Below, piece by piece: positions 32,901 to 46,588 of a stretch of DNA of 64,000 nt. The stretch spans positions 136,755-200,754 of the forward strand of contig NW_019091641.1 in assembly GCF_001949145.1 (NCBI RefSeq), read 5' to 3'. The DNA is from Acanthaster planci. Lineage: Eukaryota > Echinodermata > Asteroidea > Valvatida > Acanthasteridae. Under the pieces are notes generated by a model that was given only the letters and a program-made list of their open reading frames with translations, was not told the DNA's origin and searched no databases. Numbering within the stretch: the stretch's first letter is position 1; every line of letters begins with the position of its first letter. A program made the position numbers and the translations under genes.

Positions 32901-35900
32901 TGTTCAGTGTTATTGTAGATTAAATGGTTGTATGAGGGCACGCCGTACCCACGATCTGTGGAACGTAAACTTTTGATAGGCTTTGAGCGCGCTCACACAA
33001 ACGTGTTTTGGGGGCAATCGTGGACGTTCCTAATGTCCTCTTTTGTTCACACTTTAACTTTTTTGGAAGGCCTCTAATATGTTTTGTACACGTTTGGCAA
33101 TCGTGGACGTATCGGGAATCGTGGATGGTCATTAATTCTTTTGTTTCACGTCCACGATTGTTTGGGAACACCAGTGTTGCATGGTTCGCCTAAGGCACAG
33201 CAATGACTTTATATCGGTCCACCAACCTCGCCTTTTGTTTGTTTTGAGGACGATGTACTCGTTCAGGCGTCTTCGAGGGATTTCCAAATCTCAGCCTGCC
33301 CCCGTTTCAGGCTTCGTCCCCGATACTGTTCGAAGCTTACAAAAACACTTCCCCCTACGGGTCAATAGTTCATAGAGAAATATTGCCATATATAGCAAAA
33401 CGTAATAGGCTATTGAACTCGATAGTGAAAATTTGATGGATCTAAGACGTGGAAAGCTACCCATATCGAAGATCGCTTGGGAGCTTACAAACGAATGGAA
33501 ACTTAATACAGTTATGTACTGGTCTTTATCATAACATCAACGACTTTTAAACGCTTTGATTCCCTCTGCAATTATGCTTAACGTCTCTGCTAACGCTCAC
33601 GATGGCACAAATTTAGGGTCGCTTCAGCAAGGCAGTAGACAGCATGAAATATTGACGTACTTACCCGCTCCTCGGGCCACCATCAACCAGGGTTTGTCCG
33701 GGAAGGCTCGCCACGACCCGACGACGCCCCACACCGTCAGTCCGATGTGAAGCGCCACGTAGACGGCGATAAAGATGATGATGCTCTGGTTGTTACGGAC
33801 ACTCTTCAACCTGAGCCGCGGGCAGCGATTACGGCAGCAGTCGTGGCTGGCCGATTGCTTCTTCTTCTTCTGGGATGCAGATGGGGGGCGCAACCAGTCG
33901 GCGGCACTGTAAATATTGAATTTAGTGCAAATAACTTCATTGACATTTTTTTGAGGAGGGGTCTAAAACAAATTGTTCATACCCATCTTGCACAGTTTCT
34001 CGACTGAACAAAAGCTCCACAACTCATAAAAGCAGCAAATTCTACATTATTATGATTAGATTGCCGTTCAATACAATGTTGCATTTTTCTAGTTTGCATC
34101 ATGGACTGATATTTTTCAGTTTACTGTTACTTTTACTCTGTGGCCCCAGTCAAAAATGTCCAAACGCGCAGCAAGAGTATTCACAAGAGGGTGAGGAGGG
34201 TGGTCGCTGCAAAATACAACAGACTGCCTCCATAATATTGAAAGGGGCAAATATAGCATCTAAACGATTGCGTCCGGGACAGACATTCTTTCCTTTGGCT
34301 TTGGCTGCCCACCATATTAAACCAATGGAAAAACCTGACAAGCCGTAGCCGTAACTGAATCGGACACCTCTACGTGGTTTTCGCCCACCTTATGGTGAGG
34401 TTCTCAGCAATATCCGGGTACTTCTCGAGTTGTGCCTGCAGCTCCTCGAAGCTGATGGCGCCGCTCGAGTCCGTGTCGGCCTCCTCGAACAACACCTCGG
34501 TCAACTCGTCCAGGGTCTCCTCGCTGAGCTGGAGAGCGCTCTCCGCCGTGCAGGACTTCAGCACGGTGCGAAGCTCACTGAAGTCGATGGACCCGTTGCC
34601 TGATATCAGGGGAGGAAGGGTACGTGGATTAAAGAGAAATCCTGTTCTAGGAGAGTGGTTTATAACCACACAACCTGTATAACTGTGTGTATATCCTTCA
34701 CAATATATATTGTGATCAACCTAAATCGATCATGCCCAGTGTCAAATTTTCGATGTGCGAAGCCTACCAATCTGAATTTTTCCCTTATCGAAAACAAGAA
34801 AAGCACCGATTTGCAAGCAGAGGTGAGAGTGGTTTATGATCTACTTAAAATATATTCTCCCGGACAGCATTTTTCCAATATCTCTTTTTTTTTTCATTTC
34901 ATCAGATATTTGTAACAAAACAATTTATCCTTTTTTCAAACACGAGGGTTATGACCATCAAATGAATGTACGGTGTAACAGCTGTGCGAATTAAGTGTCG
35001 TTAATACCAAAACAAGAGCAGGCTTATCGATTGACTGATAAGCCAATTTAAAAATATCCTTTCATAATTATTGTCTGTAATGTATACAAATCCAAACTGC
35101 ACAGTTTGGTTTTCTGAGCGTATGTCACTGACAGTCAAATGTTTGGGGTTCGAAAAAGCTTGGTAAAAACCAACAAGTCGCGTGAGAGACAGGTCTGCCT
35201 TCGTAAAGCATGCGGGTCAAGGGCTCAATCCCAACATCCTAATCCTCGGTAACCTAAAGGTCAGGTTTTACACAGAGACGGGCTTTATACAGAAAATATA
35301 TTTTTTATCCTATTAATGCAGTTTTTTCCACACTTAGTCTTAACAGCTATGCAATAAACCTATATTTCAGGATACGGAAGCACTCGCACCTCGGATAAAA
35401 TCCTGTCCCATACTATGCACAAAGCTGCACAACATTACTGAAAACTCCGACTACAGTGCTTTTTATTGGAGGGTCACCTCAAAAGTTCTCATTTCTGTCA
35501 CTCTAGAATTTTGTTGATGGAAAAGTATCTCCCCGATGCAAAGAACATCTTGACGGAAGAGTATGCTGCTGATTGTGTTGTGGCCAAGTTTACGTCATGA
35601 TCTTGCATGGTTCACCACAGCAACACCCAGACGTCACTTCTTGCACATTGTCAGAAGATGAGTGATTTATAAATCATGTTTATGAAGTTTTAGGTAGAAA
35701 TTGAGGTAAAATTTAAGAGCCATCATTAGAGATTTGTTTCCTCTTTTTCTGTCCAACCCCACTGTTGAATATAATGGACAACATGTGTGTTCAAAACCAA
35801 ATCTCTGTCGAGAATAGTACGTACAGTACAATGTTATGTAATTTAAGTATGCTTTAGTGACTTTGGTTCAAGGCACACTCGTGTGTGTGCTGGTAGCACT

Positions 35901-38900
35901 ACCATTGCAGCCTGAGTGGTGTAAAGATGGGTAGTCCACCTGTGTGGTGAGGTACAAAATACTGAGTGTATTGTACCTAGTGCGTGGCCCTAAAGGAAAG
36001 CCAGTTTGGAAAACTGTAAGTTAATTTCATTTATTATATTAATAATAATTTATATTGTATGCAACAACTGTGGAAAAGCTCAATCTTGAGATATATTTCA
36101 AAAAGAAAGTATGCATTTTGGCACGAGTTTGATCATAAACGTAAATCAACCCTGGGTTAAATGAAACTGGTGGCAACAGCCAAACTAGGTTACTATTATC
36201 ACAACAGGGGTTACATTATGAATTATTTAGATTTATCTTTAAAGGGCTTTTTCCCTGAGGGGAATCTCAAGTCTTGTGGGTTCTGAGTGAACCATTTGGT
36301 CTGCGTGAACAAGTCACAACTACAGGACGGTTCTAGGTGAACCTAGAACCTGGTGACACAGGCCTTTCAAGAGGGTTCTCACGCCCATTCTAGAATCTGC
36401 GGGAACGTATGCTCCTTCAACAGCCTGGAGATTGACCCCTGCTTCGGGATTCATCGGCTCCGGAGTCAAAGTTTGCACTGACCCAGGGAACTGGCAACAA
36501 CCTGGGCATCTGTCAAGGACATGCATGCTCTCAGGGCGTGGCCATCACCGTCACCATTGGACTGGTGGATACGGGTTTCCTCAACGGACCTGAATAATTG
36601 ACTAATAAGAAGACTTTTCAATGTTGGTCCACTACGGGGAAAATGGACCCCTTGGTGTGACACACATTATTAGCCCTACAAGCATACAGGAGTACGAAAT
36701 CCCTCGTAAATAAGACTTAATTGACACATTCATTAATTTAGGTTATCACCATCGACATCGTAGACCCGAAATAGGAAGCGTAGCTTCTCGGTGGCCGTCC
36801 CGTGTACCAGCAGGCGCAGGGCCACCAGGAGCTCCTTCAGGCTAATACTACCGGAGCAGTCGGTGTCAATCAGGTGGAAAAATCGCTCGGCGAAGAACGA
36901 CTGCAATGACATCGATAAACCAATCGATCGATCAATATTAATGGTTGGACTTATCAATGCAACCGGTGCATGTGAGGTGGGGAATAAAGTGTAACTTTTT
37001 TTGGAAAGCCATCTGAGATTTTTTCCCCCGACAAGCGTTAGTCCAAACTGCCGGTATTATTTTTGCATAGTTTGGACATGTATTTCCAATTTCTGGAAAT
37101 CCTGCCTCTTTTCAAATGGAGCATGAGTGTGATCCTGACAGTTCCAGTATCAACCCCGACCCCCTAAAGCAAGTATTCGTTTTTGCTTTTGTTAGTTTAC
37201 CGACCATCTTTCTTCAAGACCGGAGCAAAAGGTTTAAACAAGCGTTTCTGGGGTTACCTTCTTGACGTTCAGCGCTTTGGTGAATTCCTCCAGGTAGATG
37301 TTACGATCATCGCCAGCCACTTGGCTGAACTGCTCCTCAAAGTGCGCCAGCCACGAGGCATCCTTGTCCATGCTATAAAACGGCAGGAAAATCAAATCCA
37401 TATTTGGTTTTTACAGGTGGTTTTTACACTGGAATGACTGAACTGAACTGGCAGTCGGTGCTAAATGTAGACTAGCCCTGCATGGTGCTGTTGGTTTATT
37501 AACCCGTGCCCACTCCCAAATGCCAAATCACAAAGCCTTTTCCCTCTGTGCCCGGCCTCTTTGTTCCCTTAAATCCTGACGTTTTCCATTCAGGCCTCTG
37601 CAAATCCTAATGAGCCCTCCGTTTTCCCACCCTTTCTTCTCACCACTAATCTGTTGTTGGTGATTTCGGCCCCTGTCTGCTTTACGTCATAACAAAGTTA
37701 TTTCACGTAGTTTATTTGTTCCAGCATGAATCACCTTACAATGTACTAAACATCTTGGTGAAGCATGGCATTCGCTCAAGTTTGCTCAGTAAACATGACA
37801 ACGCTTAATGAAGGATGGTCCTCCAGTTAACCATCTTTACAAACCTGAATGATGGATCGAACTATCCCTTATGTTCCACGCGTTCTAGATTCAACTTAGC
37901 CACAGCCCATCGTGTTCAGCTGTTTAAGTATTCTGTGCGTCTGGCGTGGCTGGTATAGAGCATGGCATCGTTTGTGTTCATGTTTTGACAATTCAAACTA
38001 TGGACAATTTGCACACTTCAGTTGCAAGGAACTTAATTGGAAGTTCATCGCTTCTTAATCCCTTGTGCATGATTGAACAGACACACGTTGTGTAAGTGAT
38101 TTGGGGGGGGAGGGACTTCCCCCTTAGTGGGACAAGCTGGCAAGATCATTTTTTTTGATAGAGCAAAAACATAATGCCGTCGCGCTTTGTGTACATGCAC
38201 GTTTTCCAATGGATCGCGTCCAATCTTGCTGCTCTGGGAAAGTGCACGTGAACAAAGCGTGACTTCATCACAGGTCTGTTGAAAATGTCAAATTATAAGA
38301 AATGGTAGATGACCACCTTCCTTGGGGACGGGGTGATTGTTTTAAGAATGAGGAAATTTGACAATCGTTTCCGGAAATTCCCATCTGTCATCCTGGACTA
38401 TACTATGTTGCAGCAACGTGGTCATTTGGTGCGCACACTGCGCACATGCTTATAGAAAGCGACGATCAATATGCATCGGTTCAAAAACCAGCCAAAACAT
38501 TCATATGGGCCAAATTGACCGAAGAACATATAGTCAATGGAGTCCACCGTCCCGTTAACTTTCAAAGATATAGGCCTATCCATGTGTTTCCACCGATCAA
38601 ATGGTTCGACATCACCGGGGCTTACACTACTGAGAACAATTTCAATGTGACAGACGCAAATTTATAAGATTACAAAAGAGAATCATATTAATTTCCAGAA
38701 CCCGCTGATGTAGGGAAGTTGTTCGCGTTGGTCTGTCCGTGCTGTTATCCCCTTTCACTGGTAAGATGGAAGAATTATAATCAAAACAAAACAGCCAATA
38801 TTTATTGGCTGTTCTGGGTCTAGGTCCCACTTTTTGGCAGAAGCTGGCGTTCATCATCGTGAAGGTACTTTAAACTATATGCAATAATATAGCCATTTGG

Positions 38901-41900
38901 GCTCTCAGAGGCTGAGGGCTATCTGCACTTTTCGACAGCCGCCGTTGCTGTATCGCGCCTATGGTCACGGGTGGTAACGTGATCGTTACACGGATCAGGC
39001 GACGCGACACCCACACGCAGGCGGTGACTTTGAGTCGAGTTCCCTGCAGGGTTAACCATGAATTATTGGGTGTAGGACAAGACACTCTGACACTCACATT
39101 AAAGGCTGGCCCAATTTCTCCAAGCATTTCTCCGTGTGGTACCGTGCCTCACTGGTTAAAGACATCTTGGAATAATTCTTTATTCACTGTGAATAGACAC
39201 AGTGATACACTGTGACACTACGGAGGGCGGCGTGTCCCCCCTCCCCCAGCGGATGCCCGCCCCCCTCCCCCCAATGCCCCCCATTTGAAATCTGTTAAGA
39301 GTGTCCGTTGAAATGCAACTGCAGTTTATTTTCTTGTGGTACCCTCTTGAAAAACTATGTGCACCCCTGCAGTGGGTGTCCCCCTCCGGGGAAATGTAGC
39401 CCTAGTTAGGCCACTGATGAAATCGTCTATGTGCAGTGTTTTGTTCTTGTATTCTTTATTTTTCTGGATCGTCATAACTTGCGTCTGCAAGTCTCCAGAT
39501 AATTGAGACCAAACCAGATGACAACCATGCGCAAGGTGTGCCTTCGTGGGAGCCGATTCAAGTTCATAATCATATTACGTCTGACACAACTCCAATGAGA
39601 TTATTTCTCCGAAACGTGCCTTAAATTATCGAAATAAGAAGCGGTATAGGTATGAGCCTCGAGCTGCACCGAGAGAGGGCGCAATTTTCCCAGCAACAAA
39701 GGCTCCTTTGGTCGGAACAGCACTTAGCTGGTTCACAGACGACTATCTGAAATGCACGCGTTGGGGGCTCGTCGCTACCAGCAAAATGAGCATTCCCAAC
39801 CAACGTCGCTCTTTTCATCTGATGAGGGGGTGCTTCTGCTCAAAGCACTTACATTTAAAAGTTGAAGTTCAGAGTTACTCAACCGAAGGAGCGAATTGCC
39901 AGATATATAAATAATCCGGGATAACGTCTTTTTGAAACCACATGTAGTTCTTAATGTGAACCAGGGTACTTCTTTGATAAATTTGGACATTTTTGGTCTG
40001 TTACATCCGGAAAATCAAGAGCCCTTACTGAAATCGCAGGAAAAATGAAGAGGAAACTAAGAGGCATCCTGTTAATAATAATAATGATGAAACTTTATAG
40101 AGCGCTGGTATCCGCCGCGAACGGCTCTCATGGCGCTAACAAAGCAAAGACATCCAATAATGACAAGTTGAGGAATATTAACCAAACGCTTGTCGATGGA
40201 AACATGATTTCAATCTGTCCTTGAATGTGTCAAGTGATCTCGATAATCTCACAGATCCGGTAAAGAGTTCCAAAGTTTGGGTGCTGCAATCTGAAATCTT
40301 CTCCCCCCCCCTCAACGATAATGAGCCATGGTTTCCTTGAGTTGATTGTTTTTTGATGACCGCAAACCCAGATGGAGCATCACCCTGTAGGATCTTGAAG
40401 ATAAGATGTACAATGTGTCTATAAAACTAACGCAATTTAGCTTGTTCTGCCCTTTCAGATCAGCTGACAAGATACAGCATCTTATATCAGGTTTAAATAC
40501 GAAATTATGTGGTTATAAATTGTCGACACTATAGTAACCTTTCAAACGTATACATCGTCATCTTAGCATTTTTATGTGTGATTTCCCCCCCCCCACACAC
40601 TCACACCCACACTAATCTGGCATTGCAGCGTGCAAAATGAGAGCGCGAAACTAATAATATCACAAGTGTGTCGGAATCGTGGGCGTTTTTAATCTTTCAC
40701 AAGTATGTCGGAATCGTGGGCGTTTTTAATCTAAAAAAAATCGGTAAATGACACACAATCCGATTTCAGAAAAAAAGAGCCATTTTTCTCCCACTTGTCA
40801 ATACTCGCAACGAAATTTCTCTTGACAAAATGACCAATAAATCTTGACCCCAGGCTTGAACACTAACAGATGGTGCTGGTGAATATGCGCATTCCATTTT
40901 CACCATTTACTTCCATGTAGGCTGTGCGATTTCAGTCGCGAGTATACCCGCAAGGTAAAGCAAGTTGATTCGATCAGAAGTGGCGACTAGATCGAATACC
41001 TTTCTAAAGTTTAAACACAAAAATCCACATGCAGTCTTGAACCTGCCATTATGTTATTAAAGGCATTCCCTGACTGAAGTGCTATAACATCACACAAATA
41101 TTATCATTGGTATTCTCTTACCGCGGAGCACCAGGGTACCATATAATTCAGATCTAGCATGACAGCAAAACATCGCCTGTAAAGCCCGAGGTTGTCCAAG
41201 GTGGTCCGCTTGATTACATTGGACAGCCCGCGAGCGTAGTCCACGTAAAGCGCTGTCGGCCAATTACAGCGATGAGTGACGCAGGGGGCAGAGGTCATTG
41301 GCGTTGCTGAGGAGACCAATTTGAGACAAGCGAGTACAATTTACAAACTGTACTGGCCCTTCCAGTACCCCCCCCCCAGCAATCCTTGCCAAAGACTGAC
41401 GGATCAGCAATTGCTAAGCGTTTTTAGTGGAAACAAAATGACTGGTACAAATTTGCAACGGAAGGGATAGGTGGTATGGGGGCGATGGTGACGATGATGG
41501 CAGTGGTTGCAGGAGAAACAGTGATAACTAGGATACCCAATGACCGGTATGATGACAACGCTGGTCACCACGACAAAAGTGATAACGAAGGACACAATGA
41601 GAAAGAAGTGATAATGCCGAAATCCCCTCCATATGACGACGATATTGGCTATGACAGTTGTGACGACATTTCTAAACTGATGAGCAGACAGAGAAAACAA
41701 CAATGGCAATGGAGGAAAAGGGACGATTCGTTCGAAAGCAGGTGAAGTATTAATTGACTTTTGTAAAGTAAACAAGATGCTCAAAAGTAATAACGATCAG
41801 TGGTGTATCCATCCATCGCGAACAGGTGCAGAAATTCATCTGTAACACGTTTACTTCCCAGCCCGTACACGCTAAAGAATCTGCGTGTAGTATACATGCC

Positions 41901-44316
41901 ATCGGAATGCTGTCGACGATGTGTAACCTATCAGTTCACCGAGGAGACGAAAAATAATGTGGAAAATAGTTACCATCATATTGCAAAACAAAAATGGCCC
42001 TAACTGATATACTACCGAACAAGCCGTTTCTTAAAATCTGATAGTCGTGATTTATTTGTGAAAAATAGCTACTTTGACCCATTCCCGAGAAAGCAAATGT
42101 TATACAAAAGTTGCATATCACGGGCGCAAAAAAGGTCAAGTTTTCTTCACCACAAAAACTATCGAATTACAACGTAATGCATCATACTTGTCCGTGTAGC
42201 TGGTTGTGAGCCGGGTTGGGCGTGTCATGCCATTGAGTAACAGATGCAACGAATGATCCCGAACTTACCGGGTAAAACTTATGTCCTTCACAGATAATGT
42301 TGCAAGCCAATATACAATGTGTAAAGGCCTTTCATTCTTTCGATTCCACCTGCTGGCCTGTATAGTATTTCAGGCGTTCATATCTGACAACAAAAGTCGA
42401 TTCATTACCTCGGCCAGAAAAGGGTGGACATTTCACCCCGCCTCGTGTTGGTGAAGTGCATTTCTCCTCTACATGATCCACTTGGAAAGTTTTTATCCAG
42501 TAGACCATGACAGACCCAGGGGTGCAACGCTATCATAAATCTCTCGCTAGAGGATGGAGTCTTTCGAGAAATGTCGGACTGAATGTTTGTAAACAAGAAA
42601 TCCACACCGTGGTTTCGAGGGGAAATGGACGACAGAAGAGCGTGCTGACTTACATGTACTATTGCAAATCTTGTCGTTAGATTCAACATCATAATAGGTC
42701 TACACTAAACTGTAGAAAAACTGCGCGCGAGACACACGCTCTTATTAACATTTTATGAACAAATTCCTTTTGTTTGCCCAGTGATTCCTGTTCACAACGA
42801 CGGAATTCACTTTACAGGTGTGTTTAAAGGGGGAAAAGGATTACAAGCTTCCCTGCGTTCATCTGAGCAACCCATGACTGTGATCTCCCTCTATTGTAAG
42901 GAAACCGACGCCTGTGTAACTCCTTCACCCAATACGGTGTTGAAGACAAAACGAGCCGCTATATCCAACAAGGCATGAGACCGAGGGGTACCCCCATGTC
43001 CAATCGCTATACACACTCTAGACTATTGTTATCTAACCCCCCCTCATGTGTAAAAAGAATTCCTCAGATTCCAGTGAAACAATGACCAACACAAAGCAGG
43101 GGGTTCACTCCGTCTCATCTCTTGCTTCATATGCTCGCAGCTTCCGTAAAACGGTGTAAACTAATACCATACAAACAATAACTTCAACTCAAATAAGTTC
43201 AAGCAAAACAACAAAATCAAAGCTTATGAACGACTGCCTTGCTTGTTCCTCACCATCTAACAAAAAATCAAAACTTATCAATTTCCACCAACCAGAGAAT
43301 TTTGTTTAATCTGTCCTATTATGGCGACAACGCACGACTTGTTGGAAGACGGGCGGTATATTGAAGAAGTTGGGCGATGATGATCGACTTTTCTCCTTTC
43401 ACAGTCGACCCGTACCTGCCAAGTTGCACATTTGACGGCTCGTGTGCAACCACTTCTCCGTCCCATACCCCCCTCCAAAAAATAAAGAAGTCTTTTTCAA
43501 AAAAATGGAATTGGTGTCATTATTTGTGTTGTGGGGAGACATTTTACGAGGACGACCCACCCCAAAGATCAAGCGGTTAGTCACTTTTGCTCTGAACACG
43601 TCATCAGCACGCCAAATCAAACCCCCGCACCCAAGGACGTCTATATTTCAGCCGAAAAGAAAACATTTTTGAGCGGTGATTACGTGACTCGTCCTTTAAG
43701 TCATAAAAACGAAGAGTCTGCGTTTCCTCGTTTTTATTTGCAATAAAACTGAGTGGACAGTCCATAAAAAATGTTAACTGTCGCTAAGGCGACATTGCCA
43801 GTCAGCATGTCCTTGTGTCATCGTTTTTCTTCCAACATTTGCCCTTTTTTGAGGTGTCAGAGGATAGCAACATAAATAAGCAGGTTCACCGTTTCAAATA
43901 GTTCATGACTTCTTTTGGTCTCACATTTCGAGGATCGATATTTTCATCTTGAATATGAAAACAAAACAATAGCAATAGATCAAGCAAATGGTACAAAGGG
44001 ACCAGACAAGCACTTCCTCACAGTTGGTCAGCCCATCGTGGAGGTAGAAACAACCAGTTAGCCAACTAATCAATCTTCCTTCACTCGCAAGTAGGACAGT
44101 CGAAAGTAAACAGAATAACCACATAAGCGTCTAAAAACCAAACCACTCATCCAACAAGCGAGGAGATACAGACAGGTTAACCAGCAAACACACGAAATCA
44201 AAATCGACGTGTTTAAAGAATTAAACAATCAAGAGTTAAGCCGCTTACCCCGATTCGCTCTCCAGGGTTTCCATGGCAATGCTCTGTTCTTTGCACTTTC
44301 CCGATCTATCGGCCAT
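26993..44316 (-). CDS. NOX5: NADPH oxidase 5-type, EF-hand-regulated superoxide-generating oxidase
   Basis: NOX5 passes electrons from NADPH through FAD and two hemes across the membrane to oxygen, and is switched on by calcium. Thirteen in-phase exons: 44316-44249, 37372-37258, 36900-36750, 34599-34389, 33906-33665, 32386-32195, 31726-31551, 30908-30717, 29985-29853, 29714-28903, 28374-28168, 27848-27690 and 27232-26993, giving 965 residues. EF-hand loops are at 73-84, 109-120 and 153-164, plus a degenerate one near 43-53. Heme histidines are H304/H318 and H391/H404. The FAD motif HPFTIS is at 482-487. The NADPH side has YIDGPYG (766-772), GAGIGITPF (788-796) and FCGSP (939-943). The C terminus is FRKENF. 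Exon 10 inserts about 250 Ser/Pro-rich residues between FAD and NADPH regions. The exon 9 donor GTTGGG is weak. Intron 1 is 6.9 kb. Confidence 0.96.
28903..29714 (-). other. NOX5 exon 10 with Ser/Pro-rich regulatory insertion
   Basis: An 812-bp exon encoding residues 494-764. Only the first 17 or so residues (AFITLHIRAIGNWTKRL) and the last few align with other NOX5 proteins as I remember them. Between lies a low-complexity, presumably disordered segment with SPKRSP, TPSKPTSTPTST and a basic RRRSSSFNRK (732-741). It occupies the place of the short basic phosphorylation and calmodulin-binding segment in human NOX5. The frame is open over 810 bases and both splice phases fit, so the insert is coding rather than a retained intron by this evidence. 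Confidence 0.85.
30268..30342 (+). repeat. tRNA-derived SINE head in NOX5 intron 8
   Basis: A-box TGGTCGAGTGG at 30276-30286 and B-box GGTTCGAGTCC at 30321-30331, spaced as in a tRNA. A TGGG-rich T-stem is intact, but the anticodon loop would have eight bases and the acceptor stem has a mismatch and wobble pairs. This looks like a pol III SINE promoter rather than a working tRNA gene. Confidence 0.7.
32387..33664 (-). other. NOX5 intron 5 with AATCGTGGACGT repeats
   Basis: Between 33010 and 33160 the word AATCGTGGACGT appears twice direct (from about 33017 and 33100) and once inverted (ACGTCCACGATT, from about 33147). A further variant, AATCGTGGATGG, lies just after the second copy. A related word, AATCGTGGGCGT, forms the tandem repeat at 40660-40732 in intron 1. 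Otherwise the intron shows nothing. Confidence 0.55.
34600..36749 (-). other. NOX5 intron 3
   Basis: A 2.15-kb intron that interrupts the second canonical EF-hand loop, between DVDG and NGSID. No exon or clear repeat was recognised inside. Confidence 0.7.
40064..40420. repeat. Probable dispersed repeat in NOX5 intron 1
   Basis: It starts with AATAATAATAATGATGAAACT and TTTATAGAGCGCTGG and continues with phrases (GAGTTCCAAAGTTTGGGTGC, GCACCCTG-like tail) that resemble a common echinoderm interspersed repeat as I remember it. The identification is by memory only. Confidence 0.35.
40660..40732. repeat. 37-bp tandem duplication
   Basis: Two adjacent copies start TCACAAGT(G/A)TGTCGGAATC and contain GTGGGCGTTTTTAATCT. 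They are nearly identical. Confidence 0.9.
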
Positions 44317-46414
44317 TTCCTGTGACCGGTTACGATACTGGAGGTGCTATGTCCACTAAACCCAGGCACCAAATAAAATGAATTAAGTGCAATCTGGCTT
44401 AAAGTCGCTATAAGCGTCGTCGACCCCTTCGTCAGCGCATACGAGGTTCACAGCACCAGTACATGTACGTTGGTAATATAAACCAACCAGCTGCATTGCA
44501 GGTAGCCGTCACTCACAGCAAATCAGCGTGCATTGTTTCCAGCATTCCGTCATAGCTTGCATAATATTTCTTTTGAGTTGTCGGGAACCAGCTTTTGTTT
44601 CTCACGTTCGTTTAGACTTACAAGTTACAGGCGCTAACTGGTAAACACCACAATTGGATCTCCTTTGATTGCATAGGCGAACGACTTAAGTAACACCAAA
44701 CTGCCACTAAAGGCAAAAATATAACTTGTCTAGTAGTAATGTTGAAAAAATCAGGTGCGTAGCGCCACACGTGTTTGACCGCGTTGCATTCTGGAAGCTG
44801 GGTTCGGTCTGATTTGTGAGGTTATACCAGGTAGTTTGAAGCGTACAACGCTCGGACATATAGTTACAAAATATTTATTCGCAATATTTGAAAAATAACA
44901 AGATGTTCCTGGGGACCGGAAGGACCAACAATGTTGAAACACGGCATAACTTTCATTGCTCGTTTTCCCGAGACATTTATGTGAAATGATGTAAGGAAAC
45001 TCCACAAATGGTGCTTAGAAGAGACAAAATAGGGGGGCCTACAGGAACCATTGCCTGGTGTTGTGGCCATTCATACTTCGAGTAACAAAGTCAGGATAGT
45101 GACTTTTAAACGTGTGATCATAAAGTACATGTTACCTGCCGAAATGATATCTGCATAGCTCTGCTTGAAAATGAAGTAATTTTTTAGTTTCAAACTTAAG
45201 GTTGGTTTTCCCCGTGCTCACAAAATACCAATCAAGCACTAATCTAAACGACTGCATTATAGCATGGTGAAGCGCGCAAAAGAAGCAAAACGTGCATATT
45301 TCGCCTTGTAAAGTAAAAGAAACCCAGATTTAAGGCTTACAAAGAATGACGTGGTAGGTCACGTGAACACATTCAGTTTCCAACTTTGTCAAAAATTACC
45401 ATCGTGACTGGATTTCTTCGAAGAATTTTTTCCACCACCGTATCATCAAAGTCGCGCAAGTTGGAGGGGCAACCGAGGGTCAGCCAACGGTAACGCTATA
45501 CCGTGTGTAACAGCGCGGCTAGCCAAGACCCGAACAAAGGACAGTCTCATATTGAGTTTTGTTGCCGGGCCAACCACGGTCTCTGGTTTGTAGCAAAATG
45601 GATCCCCTTTCATCACCGGAAGGGCCAAATTCATGCTCTGTCACCCACAAGAAGTACGATCAACACAAACAAGCCCGGATTGGATTGAATACCTCTGTGT
45701 GATTGTATACCCTCTAACGACCCCAAGAAAACTAATGGTTCAACTCCGCAGAGCGTGTTTAATACTTAAGCAACGACCGGTGGTAAGGCATAGGATTGGT
45801 ACTATCACGCCCCTTATTCATTTCATAATTTTCATTCCTCCCTGGTCTCATTAACCAGAGTGTCTCCACGGGAGGGTGTGGGGACACATCCTCCCCCAAC
45901 CACAGCGGATGAGGATGTTTGTCCTCCCTGTACACGCTGCAGCAGTGCAGCTTAGTTTTTCAGTGCCTTTTGTGCATTGAGTAAGCATCACACGGTGTCC
46001 CCAGCTAGAAGTTCACCCCATTTTACGTCTCCGCTTTTCTACCCTGAACTACACGAGGACTGCCCGGGCCCATCGTAACGTTCCTTCGCCAGGACGCGCG
46101 TCTTTTTCACTACCAGGAAAGACCGTCACGACGGTCTCTCATCCCTTCCTCCTCAAAAAGAATAAGAAACCGGGGGAGTCGGCCGTACAGACAACCTCTC
46201 CCGCTAAGTTTAAGTAATTAATTCTGAGCGGGCAACCAAAGGGAACGAATTCCCCGTCCAATGCACACCCACAAGAACTACTTTGTCAAAGAGAACTGTC
46301 TGATCGACATGTATACAATACGATGGTCTTTTTAATAAGATTCAGCGGATTGACCAAGAGTTGTCAGGCAGCACGTTAAGTTCATAAGAACAGTTCATGC
46401 ACACCCAAAAGCAT

Positions 46415-46588
46415 TATAAAAGGCGCATATTTTTCAGTAGTATATACCAGTAAGCGACCGCTCGTAAAACACTGTCCGCTCTGGTACAAATGGCTCACTT
46501 TTTACGGCAAGTCAAGGTCACCTACGTGCACCTGTTAATTGTTGTTCTGCACACTAGTACTCAGGGGATCGTTGGGGTTGTATTATGA
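46415..46588 (+). promoter_or_regulatory. TATA box followed by a short signal-peptide open frame
   Basis: TATAAA at 46415-46420 in good context is followed about 70 bases later by ATG at 46490. The 32-residue frame (MAHFLRQVKVTYVHLLIVVL start, then HTSTQG) looks like a secretory signal peptide and stops at 46586-46588. The start lies about 1.2 kb upstream of the decayed ligand exon 2, the same distance as in the intact ligand gene at 49754. It could be the 5' end of the dead copy or an unrelated first exon; the rest of the intact exon 1 is not recognisable here. Confidence 0.35.

Larger units (their letters stand above)
37373..44248 (-). other. NOX5 intron 1
   Basis: A 6.9-kb intron separating the short first coding exon from the EF-hand exons. 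Contents seen: a perfect 11-bp hairpin (AACAGCCAATA and its complement) near 38790-38813, a C-rich low-complexity patch at 39225-39290, a probable dispersed repeat at 40064-40420, and a 37-bp tandem repeat at 40660-40732. No extra exon was recognised. Confidence 0.7.

Noticed and set aside
41404-41784. A 126-codon minus-strand frame and its plus-strand partner in NOX5 intron 1
   Set aside because: Composition follows a degenerate GATGA/CATCA-rich stretch; no splice-compatible relation to NOX5 and no recognised domain.
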